A model generated the notes under the pieces. It saw nothing but the letters and a program-made list of their open reading frames with translations. It ran no database searches and was not told the origin of the DNA. A stretch of DNA of 64,000 bases from Microvirga sp. ACRRW (GTDB taxonomy: Bacteria; Pseudomonadota; Alphaproteobacteria; Rhizobiales; Beijerinckiaceae): the NCBI RefSeq assembly GCF_022346925.1, contig NZ_JAKRNJ010000001.1:1-64000 (forward strand). The letters run 5' to 3'. Position 1 is the stretch's first letter. Every line of letters starts with the position of its first letter. Shown here piece by piece: positions 16,914 to 28,150 of this stretch. The position numbers and the translations under genes are program-made.

Positions 16914-17025
16914 CGCATCGTGCGGAAAAGTGGACCCGGTTTTCCGCCCCGAACGATGCGTTCATCAAACTATGGAGCATCGGATTGATCCCAAAAGTGC
17001 AAATCCACTTTTGGGTCCGATGCTC
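16914..17025. repeat. two tandem composite palindromes of a dispersed intergenic repeat type
   Basis: Unit 1 has CGCATCGT (16914-16921) pairing with ACGATGCG (16953-16960), enclosing GCGGAAAA (16922-16929) and TTTTCCGC (16940-16947). Unit 2 has GAGCATCGGA (16975-16984) pairing with TCCGATGCTC (17016-17025), enclosing CCCAAAAGTG (16990-16999) and CACTTTTGGG (17006-17015). Both share the design of an outer ATCG dyad and an inner dyad around AAAAGTG. Elements with these words are, to my knowledge, common between genes of Hyphomicrobiales. Confidence 0.8.
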
Positions 17026-17085
17026 TACGCAGCGCAAGAAACACCAAGTTTCAGCGTTGTCTATCTGGTGCTTCAACCCACAAGC

Positions 17086-17113
17086 AAAAAGGGCGGCCCG
17101 AAGGACCGCCCTT
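17086..17113 (-). terminator. intrinsic terminator of the alpha operon
   Basis: On the minus strand a GGGCGG ... CCGCCC stem (17091-17111 region, with UUC-type loop) is followed by TTTTT at 17090-17086. It lies 28 bases after the rplQ stop and closes the long ribosomal run before htrA. Confidence 0.85.
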
Positions 17114-17140
17114 GATGAAATTCGATAAGCCTTAAGCTGA

Positions 17141-17563
17141 TTACTCAGCGGCCTCGATGATCTCGACCTTCTGGGTCGGACCAGAGTCCTGGCCGCGCGC
17201 ATCGACGTCGCGGTCGACGAACTCGATCACAGCCATCGGGGCGTTGTCACCGAAGCGGAAGCCGGCCTTCAGGACGCGGGTGTAGCCACCGTTGCGGTCC
17301 TTGTAGCGAGCGCCGAGAACGGCGAACAGCTTCTTGACCATGGCTTCGTCGCGCAGCTGCGACATGGCCTGACGGCGGGCATGCAGGTCGCCGCGCTTGC
17401 CCAGCGTGATCAGCTTCTCGACGACCGGACGGAGGTCCTTGGCCTTCGGGAGGGTGGTGACGATCTGCTCGTGCTTGATCAGCGCAGCCGCCATGTTGGC
17501 GAACATTGCTTTGCGGTGCTCGGTCGTGCGGTTGAAGCGACGACCACGGAATCCGTGACGCAT
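17141..17563 (-). CDS. rplQ: 50S ribosomal protein L17
   Basis: A 140-residue L17. The N-terminus '[25 protein letters not shown]' (in part) and '[18 protein letters not shown]' are family hallmarks. It sits at the outer surface of the large subunit near the exit tunnel. The last 25 residues form an acidic tail ('[15 protein letters not shown]') typical of alphaproteobacteria. It is the final gene of the alpha operon, 121 bases after rpoA with a hairpin between them. Confidence 0.97.
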   Translation of the reverse strand: MRHGFRGRRFNRTTEHRKAMFANMAAALIKHEQIVTTLPKAKDLRPVVEKLITLGKRGDLHARRQAMSQLRDEAMVKKLFAVLGARYKDRNGGYTRVLKAGFRFGDNAPMAVIEFVDRDVDARGQDSGPTQKVEIIEAAE

Positions 17564-17646
17564 TGGCTTTCTCCTAAATCTTCCGGCCGCCGTGCCAAGG
17601 TACGGCCGTCTCTCTTAATTACCGCCGGTTCTCCGACGGGGTGGAT

Positions 17647-17678
17647 CGAAGCCGCCCAACTGGTGAAGGGCGGCTTCG
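17647..17678. other. perfect hairpin between rpoA and rplQ
   Basis: CGAAGCCGCCC (17647-17657) pairs over 11 bp with 17668-17678 around a 10-base loop. No T-run follows on the minus strand, so it is not a simple terminator. It may be an mRNA-stabilising or processing element, or a weak attenuator before rplQ. Confidence 0.6.
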
Positions 17679-17684
17679 GAATTC

Positions 17685-18701
17685 TTAGTAGTGCTCTTCG
17701 AAGCGCTTCGCGAGGTCTTCGATGTTCTCCGGCGGCCAGCCCGGCACGTCCATGCCGAGGTGAAGGCCCATGCCGGCGAGAACTTCCTTGATCTCGTTGA
17801 GCGACTTGCGGCCGAAGTTCGGGGTGCGGAGCATTTCCGCCTCGGACTTCTGGATGAGGTCACCGATATAGACGATGTTGTCGTTCTTCAGGCAGTTTGC
17901 CGAACGGACCGACAGCTCGAGTTCGTCGACCTTCTTGAGGAGCGCCGGGTTGAACGGCAGCTGCGGAGCAGCGGCAGCCGTCTCTTCCTTGCGGGGCTCT
18001 TCGAAGTTCACGAAGACCTGGAGCTGGTCCTGCAGGATGCGGGCGGCATAAGCCACGGCATCTTCAGGGGTCACGGCGCCGTTGGTCTCGACCGTCATGA
18101 TGAGCTTGTCGTAGTCGAGAATCTGGCCCTCGCGGGTGTTCTCGATGCGGTACGACACCTTCTTCACCGGGCTGTAGAGCGAGTCGACCGGGATCATGCC
18201 GATCGGAGCATCTTCAGCGCGGTTGCGCTCGGAGGGAACATATCCCTTGCCGGTATCGACCGTGAACTCCATGCGCATCTCGGCGCCCTCGTCGAGGGTG
18301 CAGAGAACATGCTCGGGGTTCAGGATCTGCACGTCGCCGACCGTGTTGATGTCACCGGCGGTAACGACGCCGGGTCCGGTCTTGCGAAGCGTCATGCGCT
18401 TCGGGCCCTCGCCCTGCATCTTGATGGCGATGGACTTCACGTTCAGGACGATGTCCGTCACGTCCTCGCGGACGCCCGGGATCGACGAGAACTCGTGCAG
18501 CACGCCGTCGATATGAATCGACGTCACTGCGGCGCCCTGGAGCGACGACAGGAGAACGCGACGCAGCGAGTTGCCGAGCGTCGTGCCGAAACCACGCTCG
18601 AGCGGCTCGGCCACGACCGTCGCAATGCGCTTCGGATCGTCACCGGGGGCGACTTCGAGCTTGTTCGGCTTAATCAGCTCTTGCCAGTTCTTTTGGATCA
18701 C
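17685..18701 (-). CDS. rpoA: DNA-directed RNA polymerase subunit alpha, GTG start
   Basis: A 338-residue alpha subunit. The N-terminal assembly domain holds '[21 protein letters not shown]' (in part) and the C-terminal domain '[21 protein letters not shown]' (in part), which binds UP elements and activators. No ATG is available at the expected site. A GTG at 18701 has AGAGG 7 bases upstream and yields '[17 protein letters not shown]', the usual alphaproteobacterial N-terminus; a second GTG at 18707 would sit 1 base from that ribosome site. It is followed by rplQ and preceded by rpsK. Confidence 0.96.
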   Translation of the reverse strand: MIQKNWQELIKPNKLEVAPGDDPKRIATVVAEPLERGFGTTLGNSLRRVLLSSLQGAAVTSIHIDGVLHEFSSIPGVREDVTDIVLNVKSIAIKMQGEGPKRMTLRKTGPGVVTAGDINTVGDVQILNPEHVLCTLDEGAEMRMEFTVDTGKGYVPSERNRAEDAPIGMIPVDSLYSPVKKVSYRIENTREGQILDYDKLIMTVETNGAVTPEDAVAYAARILQDQLQVFVNFEEPRKEETAAAAPQLPFNPALLKKVDELELSVRSANCLKNDNIVYIGDLIQKSEAEMLRTPNFGRKSLNEIKEVLAGMGLHLGMDVPGWPPENIEDLAKRFEEHY

Positions 18702-18799
18702 AACCACACCTCTTGAGGTACCGCTCGACGGGCGGCGTCAAAGCCGGCCCTAAACCGGAATGCGCGCGGGCCGTGGCCCACGCGCCGGATGATCTTGTA

Positions 18800-19189
18800 T
18801 TAGACGCGGCGACGCTTGCGCGGGCGGCAGCCGTTGTGCGGGATCGGCGTCACGTCACGAATCGAGGTGACGGTGAAGCCTGCCGACTGGAGGGCACGGA
18901 GCGCGGACTCACGGCCGGAGCCGGGACCCGACACTTCGACCTCGAGGGTGCGCATGCCGTGCTCGGCAGCCTTGCGGGCGGCGTCTTCGGCGGCAACCTG
19001 TGCAGCGTACGGGGTCGACTTACGCGAGCCCTTGAAGCCCATCGCGCCGGCCGAGGACCACGAGATCGTGTTGCCCTGGGCGTCGGTGATGGTGATCATG
19101 GTGTTATTGAACGAGGCGTTCACATGCGCCACGCCGGAGACGATGTTCTTACGTTCGCGGCGGCGGACGCGGGTCGCTTCTTTTGCCAT
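18800..19189 (-). CDS. rpsK: 30S ribosomal protein S11
   Basis: A 129-residue S11, a platform protein that contacts the E and P sites. '[23 protein letters not shown]' (in parts), '[17 protein letters not shown]' and the C-terminus '[13 protein letters not shown]' are diagnostic. It has the normal length. It lies between rpsM and rpoA in the standard alpha-operon order. Confidence 0.98.
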   Translation of the reverse strand: MAKEATRVRRRERKNIVSGVAHVNASFNNTMITITDAQGNTISWSSAGAMGFKGSRKSTPYAAQVAAEDAARKAAEHGMRTLEVEVSGPGSGRESALRALQSAGFTVTSIRDVTPIPHNGCRPRKRRRV

Positions 19190-19268
19190 TCTACTGGTCC
19201 TTCAAACGCGCCCGTCATGCCAGGCGCTCGGGAGAAAGGGCCACCCGGGCTGGGTGGCCGATGAATTC

Positions 19269-19637
19269 TTACTTCTTCTTGCCGGCGATCGGCTTCGCCT
19301 TGCCCTTGCGGGTACGGGCGTTCGTGTGCGTGCGCTGGCCGCGGGTCGGCAGGCTGCGACGGTGACGAAGACCGCGGTAGGCGGCGAGATCCATGAGGCG
19401 CTTGATGTTCATGGACACTTCACGGCGAAGATCACCTTCCACGATGTAGTCGCGGTCGATGGTTTCGCGGATGGCCAGAACTTCGGCGTCGGTCAGCTGG
19501 TTCACGCGGCGCTCGGCCGGGATGTTGACCTTCTCGATGATCTCTTGAGCCTTCTTGGCTCCAATGCCGTGGATGTACTGAAGCGCGATCACAACGCGCT
19601 TAGCGGTCGGAATGTTGACGCCTGCTATACGGGCCAT
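19269..19637 (-). CDS. rpsM: 30S ribosomal protein S13
   Basis: A 122-residue S13, which bridges the head of the small subunit to the large subunit. '[26 protein letters not shown]' (in parts) and '[26 protein letters not shown]' (in parts) identify it. It opens the alpha segment after adk; a 197-base gap containing a strong hairpin separates the two. Confidence 0.98.
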   Translation of the reverse strand: MARIAGVNIPTAKRVVIALQYIHGIGAKKAQEIIEKVNIPAERRVNQLTDAEVLAIRETIDRDYIVEGDLRREVSMNIKRLMDLAAYRGLRHRRSLPTRGQRTHTNARTRKGKAKPIAGKKK

Positions 19638-19736
19638 CGTTCATCTCCATGTGGCGAAGCCATAGGCTTCGGTTGATGCTTATCGCGCGTCCGGTGGAGG
19701 CCGGTCCCTGCGCGGGTTTATTGCAAACACAACAAG

Positions 19737-19765
19737 CCAGAGAGGTTTCTCACGAAACCCTCTGG
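19737..19765. terminator. hairpin between adk and rpsM, possible attenuator
   Basis: CCAGAG plus GGTTTC (19737-19749, one bulged A at 19743) pairs with GAAACC plus CTCTGG (19754-19765) around TCAC. Read on the minus strand it is followed by a T/G-rich stretch (CTTGTTGTGTTTG), so partial termination between adk and rpsM is plausible. Confidence 0.6.
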
Positions 19766-19834
19766 ACATGCAGGTCCTTGTGCAAGAGGCATGGCCCTAA
19801 CGGGTTTTACCCCAGGCGTCAAGCCCCCTGCCCT

Positions 19835-20416
19835 TCAGCGGCCGAGAATTCCCCTAACCGCATCAGTCACTTCATCGATCGGCTTCATGCCGTCGACGGT
19901 CTTCAGCATGCCCTTGCCCTCATAATAGGAGGACAGAGGCGCCGTCTGGGTCCGATAGGCCTCGAGACGGGTCTTGAACACTTCAGGATTATCGTCCTTG
20001 CGGACCTGCTCGCCGCGAGCCTCGGTTTCCTTGGCGCGCTTGACGATGCGGTCAACCAGCTCGCCCTCGTTGACCTTGAATTCGATCACGGCGTCGAGCT
20101 TGAGGCCCTTCTCGGCCAGCATGGAATCGAAGGATTCGGCCTGGGCCACCGTCCGGGGAAAGCCGTCGAGGATAAAGCCCTTCTTGGCGTCGGCCTCTTC
20201 GATCCGGTCGGCGATAATGCCGACGACGATGTCGTCGGACACCAGATCGCCCCTGTCCATGACGGCCTTGGCCTTGAGGCCGACCGGCGTGCCGGCAGCC
20301 ACCGCTGCACGGAGCATATCGCCAGTCGACAGCTGGGGAATCCCCAGGCGCTCGACCAGACGCACAGCCTGGGTCCCTTTACCGGCCCCAGGCGGCCCCA
20401 GCAGGATGATCCTCAT
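19835..20416 (-). CDS. adk: adenylate kinase
   Basis: A 193-residue adenylate kinase interconverting ATP+AMP and 2 ADP. The P-loop is '[11 protein letters not shown]' (about 7-17), the AMP site '[10 protein letters not shown]' and '[11 protein letters not shown]'. The LID is the short zinc-free form ('[15 protein letters not shown]'), as is usual in alphaproteobacteria, which explains the length below the 214 of E. coli. It follows secY in the spc operon, 62 bases downstream. Confidence 0.97.
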   Translation of the reverse strand: MRIILLGPPGAGKGTQAVRLVERLGIPQLSTGDMLRAAVAAGTPVGLKAKAVMDRGDLVSDDIVVGIIADRIEEADAKKGFILDGFPRTVAQAESFDSMLAEKGLKLDAVIEFKVNEGELVDRIVKRAKETEARGEQVRKDDNPEVFKTRLEAYRTQTAPLSSYYEGKGMLKTVDGMKPIDEVTDAVRGILGR

Positions 20417-20478
20417 AGACTTATCCCCTCACAACTCAGAGAACCTCCCGCATTGCCCTGCGGGAGACCCGATCTTTT

Positions 20479-21816
<1,338 letters not shown>

Positions 21817-21963
21817 TTTTCGTCCCCGAAATACCCAGGCATGATCGACGTAAAAGCGAGGACGATCCCCGCACGGACCATGCAAAACTTGGAAGGCAGG
21901 AGCTTGATCGCGCCTTCATGAGGCGCAGTCAAACTGAAACTTACATAACTCACATCACACAAA

Positions 21964-21994
21964 CGGCGGCCACGCGATCAGACGCGGGCCGCCG
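21964..21994. terminator. hairpin between rplO and secY, possible attenuator
   Basis: CGGCGGCC (21964-21971) pairs with GGCCGCCG (21987-21994), with a further CGCG/CGCG pairing inside. On the minus strand it is followed by GTTTGTGTGATG, a weak T-rich tract. It may reduce readthrough from the ribosomal genes into secY. Confidence 0.5.
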
Positions 21995-22023
21995 CTTGGA
22001 TCTGGCTTAATGTGGGCTCAGGC

Positions 22024-22497
22024 TCACGCCTGTGCAACGGCGCCCAGGAGGGTCACCGAGCCGCCCGCCTTCTCGATCGCCTGGACGGCCGACTTGGACG
22101 CGCCATGGACCTGGAAGGAAAGCTTTGCCTTGAGCTCGCCGACGCCGAGGATCTTCACGCCGTCGCGCGGCTTGGAGACCACACCGGCGGCAACCAGTGA
22201 CTCGACGGTCACGGTTGCGGCCTTGTCGAGCTTGCCGGCTTCGATAGCCTGCTGAATGCGGCCCACATTGACCTCGTTGAGGTCGATCTGGTTCGGCTTG
22301 TTGAAGCCGCGCTTCGGCAGACGACGGTGCAGAGGCATCTGACCGCCTTCGAAGCCCTTGATGGACACGCCGGTACGGGACTTCTGACCCTTCACGCCGC
22401 GGCCACCGGTCTTGCCCTTGCCCGAGCCGATACCACGGCCCACGCGCATGCGGTTCTTGGTGGAACCTTCGTTATCGCGAATTTCGTTCAGTTTCAT
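22024..22497 (-). CDS. rplO: 50S ribosomal protein L15
   Basis: A 157-residue L15. '[22 protein letters not shown]' (in parts), the Gly-rich '[20 protein letters not shown]' (in parts) and '[17 protein letters not shown]' are diagnostic. I use the ATG at 22497; the upstream start at 22512 would overlap the rpmD stop. It lies 11 bases after rpmD. Confidence 0.97.
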   Translation of the reverse strand: MKLNEIRDNEGSTKNRMRVGRGIGSGKGKTGGRGVKGQKSRTGVSIKGFEGGQMPLHRRLPKRGFNKPNQIDLNEVNVGRIQQAIEAGKLDKAATVTVESLVAAGVVSKPRDGVKILGVGELKAKLSFQVHGASKSAVQAIEKAGGSVTLLGAVAQA

Positions 22498-22508
22498 GAT
22501 CGCTCTCC

Positions 22509-22715
22509 TCACTGCCCGTCGACAACGCGCACGAGGTGCTTGACCTTCTCGATCATGCCACGCACGGACGGCGTGTCTTCGAGGGTCGAGGTGCGATGGA
22601 GCTTGTTGAGCTTGAGGCCAATCAGCGTCTGGCGCTGCTTGCCCTCGCGGCGGATCGGCGAACCGATCTGCTCAACGGTGATTGTTGTTGCTGCTGCAGC
22701 AGGCTTCTTTGCCAT
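22509..22715 (-). CDS. rpmD: 50S ribosomal protein L30
   Basis: A 68-residue L30 with '[25 protein letters not shown]' (in parts) and '[19 protein letters not shown]'. The core domain is about 58 residues and the first ten (Ala/Lys/Thr) are a short extension seen in relatives. It lies 14 bases after rpsE in the spc order. Confidence 0.97.
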   Translation of the reverse strand: MAKKPAAAATTITVEQIGSPIRREGKQRQTLIGLKLNKLHRTSTLEDTPSVRGMIEKVKHLVRVVDGQ

Positions 22716-22729
22716 TGTCGAAGCCTCCC

Positions 22730-23293
22730 TTACGCGTCAGCGCCAGCGTCGGCGGACGCATCGGCGTCACGGCGACGAGCCTGCAGCGTCGAGACCTTCA
22801 GGCCACGGCGAGCAGCCACGGAGCGCGGGCTGTCCTCGTTCTTGAGCGCGTCGAACGTCGCGCGAACGAGGTTGTAGGGGTTCGACGAACCGAGCGACTT
22901 CGACACGACGTCCTGCATGCCAACTGCCTCGAAGACAGCGCGCATCGGGCCGCCGGCGATGATGCCGGTACCCTGGGGAGCAGCACGCAGCACGACCTTG
23001 CCGGCGCCATGGCGGCCGTTCACGTCGTGGTGCAGGGTGCGGCCCTCGCGGAGGGAAACGCGGATCATCGAGCGCTTCGCAGCGTCGGTGGCCTTGCGGA
23101 TCGCTTCCGGAACTTCGCGAGCCTTGCCGTGGCCGAAGCCGACGCGGCCCTTCTGGTCGCCGACGACGACGAGAGCAGCGAAGCCGAAACGACGGCCGCC
23201 CTTCACGACTTTGGCGACGCGGTTGATGTGGACCAGGCGATCCACGAATTCGCTGTCTTCGCGATCAGCACGTTCTCTGGGTTCTCTTGCCAT
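22730..23293 (-). CDS. rpsE: 30S ribosomal protein S5
   Basis: A 187-residue S5, involved in decoding accuracy and the mRNA entry site. The double-stranded RNA-binding part is '[21 protein letters not shown]' (in part) and the C-terminal part '[18 protein letters not shown]'. The start at 23293 ('[13 protein letters not shown]') is normal; the frame upstream adds four residues only. The Asp/Ala-rich tail is alphaproteobacterial. Confidence 0.97.
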   Translation of the reverse strand: MAREPRERADREDSEFVDRLVHINRVAKVVKGGRRFGFAALVVVGDQKGRVGFGHGKAREVPEAIRKATDAAKRSMIRVSLREGRTLHHDVNGRHGAGKVVLRAAPQGTGIIAGGPMRAVFEAVGMQDVVSKSLGSSNPYNLVRATFDALKNEDSPRSVAARRGLKVSTLQARRRDADASADAGADA

Positions 23294-23415
23294 GAGACCT
23301 CTCACTTGCGCGGGCGGCGGGCCCGCTCGCTAAGGGGTTTTTACGATACCCGCCGTAAAGCACGATCAGGGCGGGAGGTAAACCACTCCCCGCCCCGTTC
23401 ATGAATGTCTTAAAA

Positions 23416-23778
23416 TTAGAAGTCCAGACCGCCTTCACGGGCTGCGTCGGCGAGAGCCTTGACGCGGCCGTGATAGAGGTAGCCCGAGCGATCGAAGATC
23501 ACCTGCTTCACGCCAGCCTTAGCTGCGCGCTCGGCGACGAGCTTGCCCACTTCCTTTGCCGCCTCGACGGTGGCACCGGTCTTGAGCTTGCCCTTGAGGT
23601 CCTTCTCGATCGTCGAGGCGGACGCGACGGTCACGCCGCGCACGTCATCGATAACCTGGGCATAGATCTGCTTGGACGAACGGAACACCGACAAACGCGG
23701 GCGACCATTCGCTGCTTTCTGGATCGCACGGCGTACACGAGCCTTGCGGCGATCTTCAGCGCCTTTTTTCTCAGCCAT
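23416..23778 (-). CDS. rplR: 50S ribosomal protein L18
   Basis: A 120-residue L18 that binds 5S rRNA together with L5 and L25. '[20 protein letters not shown]' and '[25 protein letters not shown]' (in parts) identify it. Length and position between rplF and rpsE are standard. A 122-base gap follows before rpsE. Confidence 0.97.
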   Translation of the reverse strand: MAEKKGAEDRRKARVRRAIQKAANGRPRLSVFRSSKQIYAQVIDDVRGVTVASASTIEKDLKGKLKTGATVEAAKEVGKLVAERAAKAGVKQVIFDRSGYLYHGRVKALADAAREGGLDF

Positions 23779-23790
23779 GATACGTCGTCC

Positions 23791-24324
23791 TTACTTCTTC
23801 TTGCCTTCCTTGCGGAAGATGAATTCGCCAGCATACTTGACGCCCTTGCCCTTGTAGGGCTCCGGACCGCGATATTCGCGGATCTCGGCGGCGACCTGGC
23901 CGACCTTCTGCTTGTCGATGCCGCTGACCACGACTTCCGTGGGCTTGGGCGTCACGATCGTGATGCCGGCCGGGATTTCGTAGTCGATGTCGTGGCTGTA
24001 GCCGAGCGACAGCTTCAGCACCTTGCCAGCGACAGCGGCCTTGTAGCCGACGCCGTTGATCTCGAGGCGCTTCTCGAAGCCGTTGGCGACGCCCTGCACC
24101 AGGTTTGCAACCTGAGCGCGGGAGAGGCCCCACTTGGCGCGAGCGATCTTGGACTGGTCGCGCGGGGTCACCGTCACGGCACCGTCCTGAAGAACGACCG
24201 ACACTTCTTCGGGAACGAGGAACGAGAGTTCGCCCTTCGAGCCCTTCATCTTAACCATCTGACCGTCAACGGTCGCCGTCACACCCGACGGGACCGGAAC
24301 CGGCTTTTTGCCTACTCGTGACAT
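23791..24324 (-). CDS. rplF: 50S ribosomal protein L6
   Basis: A 177-residue L6 with two related domains. '[15 protein letters not shown]' opens it, and '[21 protein letters not shown]' and '[19 protein letters not shown]' (in parts) lie in the second domain near the sarcin-ricin loop. It ends 12 bases before rplR. Confidence 0.98.
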   Translation of the reverse strand: MSRVGKKPVPVPSGVTATVDGQMVKMKGSKGELSFLVPEEVSVVLQDGAVTVTPRDQSKIARAKWGLSRAQVANLVQGVANGFEKRLEINGVGYKAAVAGKVLKLSLGYSHDIDYEIPAGITIVTPKPTEVVVSGIDKQKVGQVAAEIREYRGPEPYKGKGVKYAGEFIFRKEGKKK

Positions 24325-24360
24325 TTTCGAATCTCCGTGGTTCTGTGCTGATGCCTGGCC

Positions 24361-24756
24361 TTAGAAGACCTTGCAGAGCACTTCGCCGCCCACGTTCTTC
24401 TCACGGGCTTCATGATCAGCCATCACGCCCTGGGGCGTCGAGAGAATGGTGATGCCGAGACCGTCGGCCACGCGAGGCATGGTGTCGACGGAAGCATACA
24501 CGCGGCGGCCCGGCTTGGAGACGCGCTCGATAGAGCGGATCACCGGCTGACCGTCATAGTACTTCAGCTCGATCGAAAACTCGGTACGGCCATTGCCGAA
24601 CTCGGTCTGCGAATAGTCGCGGATGTAGCCTTCGGTCTTGAGAACCTCAAGAACGCGGGCACGGAGCTTCGAGCCAGGGGTGGAAACGGTACCGCGACGG
24701 CGCATCTGCGCGTTGCGGATACGGGTGAGCATATCGCCCAACGGATCGTTGATCAT
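24361..24756 (-). CDS. rpsH: 30S ribosomal protein S8
   Basis: A 131-residue S8, a central-domain assembly protein and, in E. coli, the translational repressor of the spc operon. '[19 protein letters not shown]' at the start and '[19 protein letters not shown]' at the end are diagnostic. GGAG stands 8 bases before the ATG. Autoregulation here is expected from the family but no binding hairpin was modelled. Confidence 0.97.
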   Translation of the reverse strand: MINDPLGDMLTRIRNAQMRRRGTVSTPGSKLRARVLEVLKTEGYIRDYSQTEFGNGRTEFSIELKYYDGQPVIRSIERVSKPGRRVYASVDTMPRVADGLGITILSTPQGVMADHEAREKNVGGEVLCKVF

Positions 24757-24771
24757 ATGATGCTCTCCCTC

Positions 24772-25077
24772 TTACCAGCTGGACTTCACGAGGCCCGGGA
24801 TCAGGCCCTTGTTGCCGAGTTCGCGCAGAGCGATGCGCGACATGCCGAGCTTGCGGTAGTAAGCGCGCGGGCGGCCCGTGATCTCGCAACGGTTGCGGAT
24901 GCGGGACTTGCTCGAGTTGCGCGGCAGCTCAGCCAGCTTGAGGCGCGCTTCGAAACGCTCCTCCATGGACTTCGACTCATCGTTCGCGACCGCCAGGAGG
25001 CGCTCGCGGCGGCCAGCGAACTTCTTCACCAGCTGACGACGATGCTTGTTCTTCTCAATAGCGCTTTTCTTAGCCAT
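24772..25077 (-). CDS. rpsN: 30S ribosomal protein S14, zinc-free type
   Basis: A 101-residue S14. '[20 protein letters not shown]' (20 residues) and '[20 protein letters not shown]' identify it. Only one cysteine is present, so this is the long zinc-independent form typical of proteobacteria rather than the CxxC short form. It lies between rplE and rpsH. Confidence 0.97.
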   Translation of the reverse strand: MAKKSAIEKNKHRRQLVKKFAGRRERLLAVANDESKSMEERFEARLKLAELPRNSSKSRIRNRCEITGRPRAYYRKLGMSRIALRELGNKGLIPGLVKSSW

Positions 25078-25115
25078 TTTTTATCTCCAGTGTCCGCGTC
25101 TGAGGACAGCTATCC

Positions 25116-25676
25116 TCACTGCCGGAACGGGAAGTTGAAGTGACGCAGCAGGGCGCGGGCTTCGTCATCGGTCTTGGCCGTCGTCGTGATGACAACGTCC
25201 ATACCCCAAACCTGCTCTACCTTGTCGTAGTTGATCTCAGGGAACACCAGGTGCTCCTTGATGCCCATTGCGTAGTTGCCACGACCGTCGAACGACTTGG
25301 GGTTCAGGCCCCGGAAGTCGCGGACGCGGGGAAGCGCGATGGTGACGAGACGATCGAGGAACTCGTACATACGCACCTTGCGGAGCGTAACCTTTGCGCC
25401 GATCGGCATGTTCTCGCGGACCTTGAACTGCGAGATAGCCTTGCGGGCCTTCGTGATCACCGGCTTCTGACCTGCGATGAGCGCGAGGTCCGCAGCGGCG
25501 ACGGTAGCCTTCTTCGAATCGGCGGTCGACTCGCCAACGCCCATGTTGAGGACGATCTTCTCGATCGTCGGCACTTCCATGGGGTTCTTGTAGCCGAATT
25601 CCTTGATGAGCGCGGGACGCACCACTTCTTCGTAGTGCTTCTTCAGGCGCGGCGTATAGATGTCAGCCTTAGCCAT
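25116..25676 (-). CDS. rplE: 50S ribosomal protein L5
   Basis: A 186-residue L5, which binds 5S rRNA and the P-site tRNA. '[12 protein letters not shown]', '[19 protein letters not shown]' and '[20 protein letters not shown]' (20 residues) are signatures. Its start overlaps the end of rplX by 8 bases, which implies coupled translation. Confidence 0.98.
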   Translation of the reverse strand: MAKADIYTPRLKKHYEEVVRPALIKEFGYKNPMEVPTIEKIVLNMGVGESTADSKKATVAAADLALIAGQKPVITKARKAISQFKVRENMPIGAKVTLRKVRMYEFLDRLVTIALPRVRDFRGLNPKSFDGRGNYAMGIKEHLVFPEINYDKVEQVWGMDVVITTTAKTDDEARALLRHFNFPFRQ

Positions 25677-25986
25677 CGATCAGGTCTCCCGAACGCTTGG
25701 CGAAGCGGACCTTGCGGCCGTCTTCGAGAACTTTGAAACCAACCCGGGTCGGCTTGCCGTCCTTCGGGTCCGCATAGGCCAGGTTCGACAGCTGGATCGA
25801 GGCCTCTTTCGAGATGATGCCGCTTTCCTGGGTCGCCGTCTGGCGCTGATGGCGCTTCACGAGGTTCACGCCACGGACAACCGCGCGCTCTTCCTTCGGG
25901 AGCACCTGTACGACTTCACCGGTCTTGCCCTTGTCGCGACCGGTCAGGACGACGACCTTGTCGCCCTTCTTGATCTTCGCGGCCAT
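25669..25986 (-). CDS. rplX: 50S ribosomal protein L24
   Basis: A 105-residue L24, an assembly-initiating protein at the exit tunnel. The KOW motif is '[21 protein letters not shown]' (in part), followed by '[13 protein letters not shown]'. Its ATG shares one base with the rplN stop (TAATG) and its end overlaps rplE. Confidence 0.97.
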   Translation of the reverse strand: MAAKIKKGDKVVVLTGRDKGKTGEVVQVLPKEERAVVRGVNLVKRHQRQTATQESGIISKEASIQLSNLAYADPKDGKPTRVGFKVLEDGRKVRFAKRSGDLIDG

Positions 25987-26354
25987 TAGAGCACCTCCGG
26001 CGCAAGCGAAATGATTTTCATGTGGTTCTTGGCACGCAGTTCACGCGGAACGGGGCCGAAGATACGGGTGCCGACCGGCTCTTTCTGATTGTTGATCAGA
26101 ACGGCGGCATTGCGGTCGAAACGAATGACCGAGCCGTCAGCGCGACGGATGTCCTTCGCAGTGCGAACGACGACCGCCTTCATGACGTCGCCCTTCTTCA
26201 CGCGACCGCGCGGAATAGCCTCTTTCACGGATACGACGATGATATCGCCCACGGAAGCGTACTTACGCTTCGAACCGCCGAGAACCTTGATGCACATCAC
26301 GCGACGGGCGCCGGAGTTATCGGCGACGTCAAGATTCGTCTGCATCTGGATCAT
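25986..26354 (-). CDS. rplN: 50S ribosomal protein L14
   Basis: A 122-residue L14, the standard length when started at 26354 ('[19 protein letters not shown]'). AAAGGA lies 8 bases upstream. An upstream start at 26396 would add 14 unrelated residues and is not used. The gap to rpsQ (26355-26519) carries no further gene. Confidence 0.98.
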   Translation of the reverse strand: MIQMQTNLDVADNSGARRVMCIKVLGGSKRKYASVGDIIVVSVKEAIPRGRVKKGDVMKAVVVRTAKDIRRADGSVIRFDRNAAVLINNQKEPVGTRIFGPVPRELRAKNHMKIISLAPEVL

Positions 26355-26519
26355 GGCTTTGATCCTTTCCTTTGTTTCAGACAGGTTTCCGGGCAAAAGG
26401 CACTATTGCCCCCCGGACTACGCCTGACGGGGGTCTGATGCCCCCTGCCCTTCAAATGTCGAGAGAGGCGGTCGTATACACGAACCGCCCCTATCGGACA
26501 ACCCCAAAAGAAAGCCTTT

Positions 26520-26759
26520 TTAGGCCTTCGCTTGGTCGACGAGCACCCAGGTCTTGAGTTTGGAGAGCGGCTTGGTCTCTTCGATGAAGACCGTATCGCC
26601 CACCTTAGCTTGGTTGTTCTCATCATGAGCGTGGTAGTTCTTCGTCTTACGCACGGTCTTTTTCAGAACCGGGTGCGTGAAACGACGCTCCACCTTCACG
26701 ACGACCGTCTTGTCCTGCTTATCGCTGACAACGACGCCCTGCAAAACGCGCTTCGGCAT
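26520..26759 (-). CDS. rpsQ: 30S ribosomal protein S17
   Basis: A 79-residue S17, an early-binding OB-fold protein of the small subunit. '[21 protein letters not shown]' (in parts) and '[22 protein letters not shown]' (in parts) are diagnostic. It follows rpmC by 12 bases. Confidence 0.97.
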   Translation of the reverse strand: MPKRVLQGVVVSDKQDKTVVVKVERRFTHPVLKKTVRKTKNYHAHDENNQAKVGDTVFIEETKPLSKLKTWVLVDQAKA

Positions 26760-26771
26760 CTTGATTTCCTC

Positions 26772-26984
26772 TTAAGCCTTAGCCGCAGCGGCCTTCTGGC
26801 GCTGCAGTGTCTTGACGCGGGCGACATCCCTGCGGACCTCACGGACGCGTCCGGTGTTCTCGAGCTGGCCGGTGGCGCGCTGGAAGCGGAGGTTGAACTG
26901 CTCCTTCTTCAGGTTCAGCAGCTCGTCCGACAGCTGGTCAGCGGACATTGCCTTGAGGTCGGAGAATCTCTGCTTGGTCTTCAT
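26772..26984 (-). CDS. rpmC: 50S ribosomal protein L29
   Basis: A 70-residue helical L29 at the exit tunnel, where trigger factor and SRP dock with L23. '[26 protein letters not shown]' (in parts) and '[17 protein letters not shown]' identify it. It lies 12 bases after rplP. Confidence 0.97.
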   Translation of the reverse strand: MKTKQRFSDLKAMSADQLSDELLNLKKEQFNLRFQRATGQLENTGRVREVRRDVARVKTLQRQKAAAAKA

Positions 26985-26996
26985 GATTCTCTCTCC

Positions 26997-27410
26997 TTAC
27001 TCGGCAATACGCTGGATGAAGCGCGTCTTGATCGGGAGCTTGGCAGCGCCGAGACGAAGCGCCTCACGGGCGATCTCCTCGTCCACGCCGTCGATCTCGA
27101 ACATGATGCGGCCAGGCTTAACCTTGGCTGCCCAATATTCGGGAGCGCCCTTACCCTTACCCATACGTACTTCGGTCGGCTTGGTCGACACCGGCACGTC
27201 CGGGAAGATGCGGATCCACACCCGACCCGCGCGCTTCATGGCGCGGGTGATGGCGCGGCGAGCCGCCTCGATCTGACGAGCGTTGATACGCTCGGGTTCC
27301 ATCGCCTTCAGGCCGAACTGGCCGAAGTTGAGGTCCGTACCACCCTTCGCAGTGCCGGAAATACGGCCCTTGAATTGCTTACGGAACTTGGTTTTCTTCG
27401 GTTGCAACAT
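26997..27410 (-). CDS. rplP: 50S ribosomal protein L16
   Basis: A 137-residue L16, which helps place tRNA in the A site. '[19 protein letters not shown]' opens it and '[26 protein letters not shown]' (in parts) is the hallmark loop. It follows rpsC by 24 bases. Confidence 0.98.
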   Translation of the reverse strand: MLQPKKTKFRKQFKGRISGTAKGGTDLNFGQFGLKAMEPERINARQIEAARRAITRAMKRAGRVWIRIFPDVPVSTKPTEVRMGKGKGAPEYWAAKVKPGRIMFEIDGVDEEIAREALRLGAAKLPIKTRFIQRIAE

Positions 27411-27434
27411 GGCGAACCTCTCCTGACCTCTCCG

Positions 27435-28139
27435 TTACGCCGCGTTCTCGCGGCGGCCACCAGAGCGGCCTCCTTCGTCGTTCATCCGCTTGTCCTGGGC
27501 CATCGGGTCGTGCTCAAGGATTTCGCCCTTGAAGATCCAAACCTTGATGCCGCAGGTGCCATAGGTCGTAAACGCGGTGGACACGCCGTAATCGACGTCC
27601 GCACGCAGCGTGTGCAGCGGAACGCGACCCTCGCGGTACCACTCGAGGCGGGCGATTTCCGCGCCACCCAGACGGCCCGAGCAGTTGATACGGATGCCCT
27701 CGGCGCCCAGACGCATCGCCGACTGAACGGCGCGCTTCATGGCGCGGCGGAAAGCGACGCGACGCTCGAGCTGCTGAGCGATCGAGTCCGCTACCAAGGT
27801 AGCGTCCACTTCCGGCTTACGGACTTCGACGATGTTGATCGCCACATCCGCATCCGTCATCTTGGCGACGGTCTTGCGGAGCTTCTCGATGTCGGCACCC
27901 TTCTTGCCGATCACCACGCCCGGACGACCCGAGTGAATGGTGACGCGGCACTTCTTGTGCGGACGCTCGATCACGATCTTCGAAACGGCGGCCTGCTTCA
28001 GCTGCTTCATCAGAGCTTCGCGGATCGCCATGTCCTCATGCATCAGCTTGGCGTACTCGCCCTTGCCGGCGAACCAGCGCGAGTCCCAGGTCCGGTTGAT
28101 GCCGAGCCGAAGACCGATCGGGTTAACTTTCTGACCCAT
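27435..28139 (-). CDS. rpsC: 30S ribosomal protein S3
   Basis: A 234-residue S3, part of the mRNA entry helicase. '[20 protein letters not shown]' (20 residues) is the true start, at 28139; the open frame reaches 28349 but that part lies inside rplV in another frame. The KH motif region '[19 protein letters not shown]' and the C-terminal '[20 protein letters not shown]' (20 residues) are present. The last residues ([10 protein letters not shown]) are a short basic tail. Confidence 0.98.
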   Translation of the reverse strand: MGQKVNPIGLRLGINRTWDSRWFAGKGEYAKLMHEDMAIREALMKQLKQAAVSKIVIERPHKKCRVTIHSGRPGVVIGKKGADIEKLRKTVAKMTDADVAINIVEVRKPEVDATLVADSIAQQLERRVAFRRAMKRAVQSAMRLGAEGIRINCSGRLGGAEIARLEWYREGRVPLHTLRADVDYGVSTAFTTYGTCGIKVWIFKGEILEHDPMAQDKRMNDEGGRSGGRRENAA

Positions 28140-28150
28140 CTGGTTCTCCT

